NCBI GenBank assembly: GCA_001592145.1
Contig: BCWJ01000014.1
Span: 51,672 to 115,671, forward strand
Direction of reading: 5' to 3'
From: Xylanimicrobium pachnodae JCM 13526 = NBRC 107786
Lineage (GTDB): Bacteria; Actinomycetota; Actinomycetes; Actinomycetales; Cellulomonadaceae
Length of the DNA stretch: 64,000 nt
The notes under the pieces are model-generated. The model saw only the letters and a program-made list of their open reading frames with translations. It did not search any database and was not told the origin of the DNA. Shown here piece after piece: positions 57,909 through 64,000 of the stretch. A program made the translations under genes and the position numbers. Each line of letters opens with the position of its first letter. Positions within the stretch are counted from its first letter, which is position 1.

Positions 57909-58406
57909 GGCTCTCTCCTTTGAGGGCGCAGTGTGGCGTGAGCTCCGCCTTGGCAACCGATTCCTACAAGTGTCCCCGATGGGCTGCCGTGAATCTTCTG
58001 ATGGCGCAACCTGCGTCTCTCGGCGGCGTCTCTCACGGTCCGCGGTGCCCGCATTGCGGGACTTGTACTCGGGGCTCTGCGCCAGGCGGCGGCCACAACT
58101 GGTCGCGGTGTCGGGTAGCGCCGACTGGGAGGACCGGGATCGCTTGCTGGTGTCCCTCAGGATGGCACGGCTCGATGAGTGGCTCGTACGTGGCTGGGCG
58201 GAGCGGTGAGCACGTGTTCGCGACGCGCTCTGTCGACGCGCAGCGGGAGCTGGGGAGTCGCGTGGTTGACCTCGTCGAGCCGGACACGCTCCCCGCCGTG
58301 GAGAACGCCGTCTACCTTCGGCTGGATGATTCGCTGACCTGGGACGGCCCAAACCTGCACGAGCTCTGGGGAGTGCCCGTAGGGGGCGCGTCGCCGCCGG
58401 CAGCCG
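57909..58406. other. lower-GC region without a convincing gene
   Basis: About 500 bases. Plus-strand frames include a protein-like stretch, TRSVDAQRELGSRVVDLVEP (around 58220-58290), that ends inside the antisense of the next gene and has no family match I recognise; a frameshift around 58200 would join it to upstream ADWEDRDRLLVSLRMARLDEW. It may be a decayed gene. Confidence 0.4.
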
Positions 58407-59276
58407 TCAGTGCGTCGCACGCCAGTAGGAGCAGAAGTCGATGTGTTCGTCGGGCACGCCAGCGGCCCGGGCGAGGCGGCGTGCACCGAGCGCCAGCGTC
58501 GCCTCCCCGACGGCGTAGACCGCCGCGGTGGGCGCGATCGTGAACTGGGCCAGGGTGTCGAGCAGGGCTGCGCCGGGCGGGCGCCCGTGGCCGGTGAACT
58601 CGCGGGTCACCCAGACGACGGGGGCGCCCGCAGGCAGGGGGCGACGGTCGGCCTCGGCGGGCACCTCGAGCAGGTAGGTCACGTCGGTCCGGCCGGCTGC
58701 CGCGAGCGAGCGGGCGATGCCTTCGACGCCCGGCAGGCCCGACTCGTCGGCCACCACGAGCAGTGGTCCGGGGTGGTCCTCTGCGGCGAAGATGCGGCCC
58801 TGGTCGAGCACCCCCACCTGCTCGCCGAGCCGGTAGCCTGCGACGGCGTCGAGTGCCCAGCGTGCCGCCGCGCCGTCGGGAAGCCCCGTCGTGGGGGAGG
58901 CGTGCACCACCAGGTCGACGTCGAGGTCCCACCGGGTGCCGGTCGGCCAGTCCGCACGCCGTGCCTCGCGCACGGTGTAGTTGCGCACGAGTGGCCGGAC
59001 GCCCTCGGGCATCGCTTGCAGGCGGCCGTACCAGCCTTCGGCGGGGCCCGTGGGGAGGACGAGCGGGACGTCAGTGCTGGGGGCCGTCGTCGGCAGGAAC
59101 AGCCGGAACCACTGGTCGTGGCCCAGCGGTTCGAACTCGTCCTCGAAGCCGTCGCCGGTGCTGCGCAGCGTGACGCGCACGAACCCGGGCGACAGCCGCA
59201 CGGCGGTGCGCACCTCGAAGGTGTGCACCGCCGCGCTGGCGGGCTTGGTGGGCCGCGTCTGAGCGAGCTCGGTCAT
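58407..59276 (-). CDS. siderophore-interacting protein (FAD/NAD(P)H ferric-siderophore reductase)
   Basis: Cytoplasmic flavoprotein (289 residues) that reduces imported ferric siderophores to release iron. The FAD-binding RNYTVRE motif is near residue 97, a second domain has LLVVADESGLPGVEGIARSL near 170 and the family C-terminus is FCSYWRATH. It starts 9 bases after the binding-protein stop, so both are on one mRNA controlled by the iron box at 60340. Confidence 0.93.
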   Translation of the reverse strand: MTELAQTRPTKPASAAVHTFEVRTAVRLSPGFVRVTLRSTGDGFEDEFEPLGHDQWFRLFLPTTAPSTDVPLVLPTGPAEGWYGRLQAMPEGVRPLVRNYTVREARRADWPTGTRWDLDVDLVVHASPTTGLPDGAAARWALDAVAGYRLGEQVGVLDQGRIFAAEDHPGPLLVVADESGLPGVEGIARSLAAAGRTDVTYLLEVPAEADRRPLPAGAPVVWVTREFTGHGRPPGAALLDTLAQFTIAPTAAVYAVGEATLALGARRLARAAGVPDEHIDFCSYWRATH

Positions 59277-59285
59277 CGGCGTGGC

Positions 59286-60284
59286 TCAGCCCAGCGCGTT
59301 CTCGAGCAGCGGCACGAGCTGCTTCAGTGCGAACAGGCGCGCGCCGGGCGTACCGGTCGAGTACGCCTGCGACAGATCGCCGTCGATGACGACGGCACGG
59401 CTGTCCGCCACCGCGGGGATCGCCTGCCACTGGGGGTCATCGGTGATCTGCGACGACTCGATGAAGATCGGGAAGGCGACGACGAGGTCGGCGTCGAGGA
59501 GGTCGAGCTGCTCGTCCGAGATCGATACCGAGAAGCCGGAGTCAGCGGTGGGCAGCGCGGCGATGGTGGGCGACTGCACGAACCCGAGGTTCTCCAGGAA
59601 CCCGAGCCGGGTGTCGCCGTCGATGTACGCGCCCCAGCCCTCGGAGGTGCGGGTGGCTACGGTGACCGTCTTGCCCTTCCACTCGGGGTGGGCCGCAGCG
59701 GCGTCGGCGAACGCGGCGTCGACCTCGGCGAGCAGCTCCTTGCCGCGCTCCGGGACGCCGAGGGCCTGGGCGATCATCGTCGTCTGCTGCTCGGTCGTGG
59801 CGAGGTAGCTCTCGCCGCCCACGGGCACGCCCACCGTGGGGGCGATCTGGGAGAGGCGGTCGAAGCGCGCCTGGTCACCCGAGCTCTTGACGTCCAGGAT
59901 GAGGTCCGGCTTGAGCGCTGCGATCTGCTCGAACGAGGGCTCGAGCGTCTCGATGATCTCCGGGGCCTGGTCGTAGGCGCCCTCCGCCCACGGGCCCACA
60001 CCGTCGCCGCCGAAACCGAGCCAGTCCGACGCCCCGACGGGCTGGGTGCCGAGCTCGAGGGCGGTCTCGGCGTCGCCCCAGCCCAGCGCCACGACACGTT
60101 CGGGCTTGCTGGTGATCGTGACGTCGCCGAACGTGGTCTCGACCGTGGTCGGGAAGGTGCCGTCCGCGGCGGGCGACGTCGCGGTGGACGCGTCGGCCCC
60201 GGCGTCGTCGGACGTGCCGGAGCAGGCGGACAGGGCAAGGACGGTCACTGCGGCGAGCGCCGTGAGCCGGCGTGTGTGGAGCAT
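59286..60284 (-). CDS. iron-siderophore ABC transporter substrate-binding lipoprotein
   Basis: FepB/FecB-like protein (332 residues) that captures ferric siderophore outside the membrane. The lipobox ALSAC lies near residue 21, then a TTFGDVTITSKPERVVALGW strand typical of periplasmic-binding domain type III, and LKPDLILDV near 128. Divergent from the two permease genes, with an IdeR-type box between them. Confidence 0.93.
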   Translation of the reverse strand: MLHTRRLTALAAVTVLALSACSGTSDDAGADASTATSPAADGTFPTTVETTFGDVTITSKPERVVALGWGDAETALELGTQPVGASDWLGFGGDGVGPWAEGAYDQAPEIIETLEPSFEQIAALKPDLILDVKSSGDQARFDRLSQIAPTVGVPVGGESYLATTEQQTTMIAQALGVPERGKELLAEVDAAFADAAAAHPEWKGKTVTVATRTSEGWGAYIDGDTRLGFLENLGFVQSPTIAALPTADSGFSVSISDEQLDLLDADLVVAFPIFIESSQITDDPQWQAIPAVADSRAVVIDGDLSQAYSTGTPGARLFALKQLVPLLENALG

Positions 60285-60339
60285 GCTGTTCCTCGAGGGC
60301 GGAGGGGCGGCCGGAGCCGTGGCCGAGGTGCGGCCGCTC

Positions 60340-60358
60340 GTAGGATAGCCTTCCCTTA
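60340..60358. promoter_or_regulatory. iron box (IdeR/DmdR-type operator)
   Basis: GTAGGATAGCCTTCCCTTA differs at three fixed positions from the 19-bp TTAGGNTAGNCTNACCTAA consensus. It sits in the 110-base divergent spacer between the siderophore binding-protein and permease genes, so iron-loaded repressor could shut both directions. TAGGAT within it may double as a -10 box. Confidence 0.8.
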
Positions 60359-60394
60359 CCTGGAACTTGAACGCACGGGTCGGAGCAGAGGTCG

Positions 60395-61474
60395 ATGACG
60401 GGAGCCGCCACGGGCGGGACGGCGGCGCCCGTGGCGCAACCGCCCGCGGCGTCAGCGCGTGCGCCGCGCGGCCACACCCCTGGCGGGCGTCCCGTGGCCC
60501 TCGTCGGCGCCATCGTCCTCCTGCTCCTGGCCGTGGTCGCCAGCCTGGCGATCGGGTCCCGGCCGGTACCGCCCACAGGGGTATGGGCCGCGCTCACCGG
60601 CGGCGAGGTCCCCGCGCCCGACGCCGCTGCCGTCGTCGGGCTGCGCCTGCCCCGCACCGTCATCGGCCTGCTCGCCGGCTCCGCTCTGGCCACCGCGGGC
60701 GCCGTCATCCAAGCGCTGAGCCGCAACCCCCTCGCGGACACCGGGATCCTGGGTGTCAACGCCGGTGCGGGCTTTGCGGTCGCGATCGCGATCTCCGCGC
60801 TCGGAGTGACGACCCCGGCGGGCTACGTCGGCTTCGCGCTTGCCGGGGCCGCCGTGGCCACCGTCGCCGTCTACCTGATCAGCAACGCCAGCCGGGGTCG
60901 GATCGACGTCTCCCAGCTCGTCCTCGGCGGGATGGCGCTGTCTGCCGTCCTGGCTGGGCTCGTCTCCGCGATCCGCCTCACCGACCCGCGCCGGTTCTCC
61001 GCCCTGCAGGTCTGGGAGTCGGGGACGTTCCAGGCGCGCGGCTGGGACGTGGTCGTGCCCGCGGCGCCCGCGGTCGTCGCCGGGCTGGTCGTCGCACTGT
61101 GCCTCGGTCGCTCGCTCAACGCGCTCGCGCTCGGCGACGACGTCGCCACCGCACTCGGGACGCACGTGAGCGCCACCCGTCTGGCGTGCATCGCCGCGAC
61201 GGCCCTGCTCGCGGGCGGGGCGACAGCCCTGGCTGGACCGATCGCGTTCGTGGGGCTCATGGTCCCGCACGTGGTGCGCTGGCTCGTGGGGCCGGATCAA
61301 CGCTGGCTCCTGGGGCTGTCCGCGCTGATCGGGCCGGTGCTCGTGCTCGTCGCCGACGTCGTCGGGCGTGTCGTGATGTGGCCCGGCGAACTCCCTGTGG
61401 GCGTGGTCACGGCCGTGATCGGCGCACCCGTTCTCATCATGCTCGTTCGCCACCGCCGGATGGTGGGGCTGTGA
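60395..61474 (+). CDS. FecCD-family iron-siderophore ABC permease, first subunit
   Basis: Membrane subunit (359 residues) with about nine to ten TM helices. Family marks are LRLPRTVIGLLAGSALATAGAVIQALSRNPLADTGILGVNAGA near 80-125 and GPIAFVGLMVPHVVRWLVG near 290. It contacts the ATPase through the coupling loop in the latter. Its stop overlaps the second permease GTG (GTGA). Confidence 0.95.
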   Translation: MTGAATGGTAAPVAQPPAASARAPRGHTPGGRPVALVGAIVLLLLAVVASLAIGSRPVPPTGVWAALTGGEVPAPDAAAVVGLRLPRTVIGLLAGSALATAGAVIQALSRNPLADTGILGVNAGAGFAVAIAISALGVTTPAGYVGFALAGAAVATVAVYLISNASRGRIDVSQLVLGGMALSAVLAGLVSAIRLTDPRRFSALQVWESGTFQARGWDVVVPAAPAVVAGLVVALCLGRSLNALALGDDVATALGTHVSATRLACIAATALLAGGATALAGPIAFVGLMVPHVVRWLVGPDQRWLLGLSALIGPVLVLVADVVGRVVMWPGELPVGVVTAVIGAPVLIMLVRHRRMVGL

Positions 61475-62514
61475 GCACGCAGACCGTCGAGGACGCTTCG
61501 GTGCGGCACCCGGGACCGGCCGCCCGCGCCGGTGCGCGCCGCGCCGTGCTCGTCACCTCCGCGCTCGCGATCACCGCGGTCGCGCTCGCCGTCGTCGGTC
61601 TTACCCGCGGCGACTACCCGCTCACGCTGCCGGAGCTGGCCCGCGCCCTCACGGGCGACGGTGGCTTCGCGACGACGGTGGTCATCGGGTGGCGACTGCC
61701 GCGCGTCGCGGCTGCGCTCGCGCTCGGCGCCGCGCTCGCGGTGGCCGGCGCCCTCTTCCAGTCGCTGACCCGCAACCCGCTCGGGTCGCCGGACGTCGTC
61801 GGCTTCTCCACCGGCTCCTACACGGGCGTGCTCGTGGCGACCACGGTGATCGGTCCGGGGTCCGTGTCCACGGTGGTCGCCGCGCTGGCCGGCGGGCTAC
61901 TCACCGCCGTCGTCGTGTACGCGCTCGCCTACCGGGACGGTGTGCAGGGGTTCCGGCTCATCATCGTGGGCGTCGCGACGGCGGCGCTGCTGCACGCCGT
62001 CAACACGTGGCTGCTGCTGCGTGCGCAGACCGAGGTCGCGATGACGGCGTCGATCTGGGGTGCGGGCTCGCTGGGGCTGGTGGGCTGGGCGCGGGTCGGT
62101 CCGGCGCTCGGGTTGCTCGCGGCGCTCGGCGTCGGCGTCGTGGTCGCCTCGCCGCTGCTGCGCCAGCTCGAGCTGGGCGACGACCTCGCCGCCTCGCACG
62201 GCGTGCGGGTCGAGCCCGCCCGGCTGGTGATCCTCGGCCTGGGCGTGGCGCTGACCGCGACGGCGACCGCGACCGCAGGGCCGATCGCGTTCGTCGCACT
62301 GTCCTCGCCACAGGTCGCGCGGCGGCTGGTGGGTGGTGCCGGGCTGCCGCTGGTGGCGTCGGCGCTCACCGGCAGCGCGCTGCTGCTCGGCGCCGACCTC
62401 GTCACCCAGCACGTGCTGCCCACCGAGCTGCCGGTCGGCGTGGTGACCGTGGTGCTCGGCGGCGCGTACCTCCTGGCCCTGCTGGTGGGTCGGGTACGCA
62501 CGGCCACCCGCTGA
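61471..62514 (+). CDS. FecCD-family iron-siderophore ABC permease, second subunit
   Basis: Partner permease of 347 residues with the same architecture: [44 protein letters not shown] near 68-110 and [17 protein letters not shown] near 270. Start at the coupled GTG 61471; the frame is open into the upstream gene but that part is the other permease read out of frame. No ATPase gene follows; cspA is next. Confidence 0.95.
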   Translation: MSTQTVEDASVRHPGPAARAGARRAVLVTSALAITAVALAVVGLTRGDYPLTLPELARALTGDGGFATTVVIGWRLPRVAAALALGAALAVAGALFQSLTRNPLGSPDVVGFSTGSYTGVLVATTVIGPGSVSTVVAALAGGLLTAVVVYALAYRDGVQGFRLIIVGVATAALLHAVNTWLLLRAQTEVAMTASIWGAGSLGLVGWARVGPALGLLAALGVGVVVASPLLRQLELGDDLAASHGVRVEPARLVILGLGVALTATATATAGPIAFVALSSPQVARRLVGGAGLPLVASALTGSALLLGADLVTQHVLPTELPVGVVTVVLGGAYLLALLVGRVRTATR

Positions 62515-62821
62515 GGGGCTGGCCGAAGGTTCGTGGCGGGCGGCTCACAGCCTGAGTCTGCCCGGGTCGGCGTGGCGGATGCCGCCGGATGCATCGCAGT
62601 CGCGGGCGCGGATCGGGAACCCCTTCTCGGTCTGGTGGGGCGAACTGGGCGCGCCCTGCCGTAGGCTGGGCACCGTAGTCGCTGTGCATCGCTTGCCACC
62701 GGCGTCGCGCGGGTTCCGCGTCACGCCGTCGGGATCTCGGTCTCGGAACGGACAACGCCACTGTGATCACCTGTTGGGAATCATCCCTGCGGTCCGTCCG
62801 ATCGACCAGAGAAGAGACATC
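62515..62821 (+). promoter_or_regulatory. long 5' region of cspA
   Basis: 307 bases without a gene. TAGGCT (62662-62667) is a plausible -10 box, giving a leader of nearly 150 nt before AGAAGAG and the ATG. Long leaders are typical of cold-shock genes, where they fold differently at low temperature; no specific fold was verified here. Confidence 0.4.
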
Positions 62822-63025
62822 ATGCCTGTTGGCACCGTGAAGTGGTTCAATGCCGAGAAGGGCTTCGGCTTCATCGCCCCCGACGACGGCGGCCCCGACG
62901 TGTTCGCGCACTACTCCGCGATCGCGACGAGCGGCTACCGCTCGCTCGAGGAGAACCAGAAGGTCCAGTACGACGTCACGGCGGGACAGAAGGGGCCGCA
63001 GGCCTCGAACATCACCCCGCTGTGA
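62822..63025 (+). CDS. cold-shock protein
   Basis: 67-residue CspA-like nucleic-acid chaperone. The RNP1-like [10 protein letters not shown] and RNP2-like DVFAHYSAI strands, plus KWFN at the start and [12 protein letters not shown] at the end, are complete. Acts by melting RNA structure. Monocistronic with a long leader. Confidence 0.96.
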   Translation: MPVGTVKWFNAEKGFGFIAPDDGGPDVFAHYSAIATSGYRSLEENQKVQYDVTAGQKGPQASNITPL

Positions 63026-63243
63026 TCGTTACCGATCTGTGACAGCCGGCGCCCCAGCCCTCGCGGGTTGGGACGCCGTCGTCTGTGGGCACCGCTCACC
63101 CGTGTACGGCATGTCGACAGCGACGTACTGGTCGCGGACGAGCTCGCGCGCACGGCCGACGTGCGGGCGTGAGGGGCGCAGCGGTCACCGCTGATCGCCT
63201 TACCTGCCTCAGCGCTGCGGCCGCACAGCGGACGACGCCGTGC

Positions 63244-63888
63244 TCACAGGTCCAGCGTCTCGCCAGGCTCGAGCTGGAGAAGAGGGATGCCCGTGAGCCC
63301 GCCCTCGCCCAGGAACGTCTGGCTGGAGCGCCGCCCGATCTCGCTGTGCATCGCGTCATGGATGGCGACGCTGCGGCGTGGTGCGACCTGGCGGATCCAG
63401 TCGATCGTCTCGCCCGTGTGAACCCATGGTCCGGCCGTGGGCACGAGGAGCGTGTCCGGCTGGGCGGGCGGCAGCGCGTATGCGTCACCGGGGTGGAACA
63501 GCGTGGCGCCGACCAGGAAACCGAGGCTGACCGGCACCGGGATCTCGGGGTGTATCGGAGCGTGGTCACCGCCGACGACATCGACCCGGAAGCCTGCGAT
63601 CGTCAGGTGCTCGCCGCCGCGAAGGGCGACCACCTGGCCTGCGACGTCGGTGCCGAGCGCCCTGGCGACGCTGCTCGGGGCGTAGACGCGCAGGCTCGGC
63701 CGCTCGGCGAGCGCCGCACGCACGGCGTCGACGTCGACGTGGTCGAAGTGCTCGTGCGTGACCAGGATGGCGTCGGCGGAGCTGGCCAGTGTGCCGGCGT
63801 CGGGGGTGAAGGCGCCCGGGTCGATGAGGAGACGACGGTGGTCGTGGACGACGCTGACGCAGGCGTGGGCGTGACGGACGAGGTGCAT
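63244..63888 (-). CDS. MBL-fold metal-dependent hydrolase
   Basis: 214 residues of UlaG/YtnP-like metallo-beta-lactamase fold. The metal site VTHEHFDHVD is near residue 45, further ligands are probable in GGDHAPIHPE (near 108) and FHPGDA (near 132), and the C-terminal histidine is in AIHDAMH (near 178). Substrate unknown. Faces cspA across about 220 bases, where a short protein-like frame (VLVADELARTADVRA, ending about 63170) may be a gene remnant. Confidence 0.88.
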   Translation of the reverse strand: MHLVRHAHACVSVVHDHRRLLIDPGAFTPDAGTLASSADAILVTHEHFDHVDVDAVRAALAERPSLRVYAPSSVARALGTDVAGQVVALRGGEHLTIAGFRVDVVGGDHAPIHPEIPVPVSLGFLVGATLFHPGDAYALPPAQPDTLLVPTAGPWVHTGETIDWIRQVAPRRSVAIHDAMHSEIGRRSSQTFLGEGGLTGIPLLQLEPGETLDL

Positions 63889-63904
63889 CGGGGCCCTTCT
63901 CTGG

Positions 63905-64000
63905 GGTGTGGCGTTCGCACCTTACACACGGCAACCCCGGCGTGGTCGAGGAGGTCGGCTTCGGGGTGACCACCCTCGCGGTCGGCGACCGCGTGCCGAA
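63905..64000 (+). pseudogene. alcohol dehydrogenase fragment at window edge
   Basis: The last 80 bases encode PGVVEEVGFGVTTLAVGDRVP, the conserved segment of zinc-type alcohol dehydrogenases (G-VV--VG-GV---VGDRV). The roughly 50 residues before it in the family, including the zinc-binding Cys and GHE motif, are absent: the upstream bases belong to the MBL gene promoter. Either a 5'-truncated remnant or a frame that begins at GTG 63905. The rest lies beyond the window. Confidence 0.5.

Noticed and set aside
58410..60398. 662-codon plus-strand frame
   Set aside because: Antisense of the siderophore-interacting and binding-protein genes; arginine/glycine-rich nonsense product.
60367..62514. 715-codon frame as a fused double permease
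   Set aside because: The first half is out of frame with the first permease; two separate proteins with a 4-base overlap explain all motifs.

Overview
The window is a high-GC actinobacterial chromosome segment. RbpA, WhiA, OpcA, a Mn-riboswitch/TerC unit, many leaderless starts and a fused Cmk-Der protein all fit the Actinomycetota. The combination suggests Micrococcales near Cellulomonadaceae or Promicromonosporaceae. That placement is an inference from gene content, not from a search.

Layout. 1-10844 (minus) is a sortase-dependent pilus operon: a giant carbohydrate-binding tip adhesin, a major pilin, a second pilin with a degenerate sorting signal, and a class C sortase cut by the window edge. 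11260-15582 holds uvrB, then a yybP-ykoY (manganese) riboswitch in front of two tandem terC genes. 15734-20749 carries a lipoprotein peptidase, a PKD-protein/DUF6318-like lipoprotein pair, a TadE-like protein and small metabolic or hypothetical genes.

20983-33123 is core chromosome: uvrA, uvrC, rapZ, yvcK, whiA, gap, pgk, tpiA, secG and rbpA. On the minus strand from 39932 to 33250 run tkt and then the coupled tal-zwf-opcA-pgl operon, covering both branches of the pentose phosphate pathway. ctaB is divergent to tkt. 41249-47940 is the conserved chromosome-segregation and translation block xerD, parA, scpA, scpB, rluB, cmk-der, followed by an MFS exporter.

49373-58406 is accessory and partly degraded. 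It holds an internally deleted RidA-family gene, tRNA-Pro(GGG), a broken toxin-antitoxin pair, a MerR-family regulator with a textbook 19-bp-spacer promoter, and fragments of IS3- and IS1380-type transposases. Those fragments bracket a three-gene cassette of an exported small protein and two lipoproteins. Next to it lies a MacAB-like exporter (adaptor with a peptidoglycan-binding domain, ATPase, FtsX permease) preceded by a second copy of the same lipoprotein family. I think this duplicated lipoprotein/exporter locus is the best candidate for an undescribed system.

58407-62514 is a divergent siderophore-uptake cluster around an IdeR/DmdR-type iron box; it lacks an ATPase gene. cspA, an MBL-fold hydrolase and an alcohol dehydrogenase fragment close the window. 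Most operons are tightly packed with 4-nt ATGA/GTGA overlaps, and several genes have a TANNNT -10 box only 6-7 nt before the start codon, which implies leaderless mRNAs.
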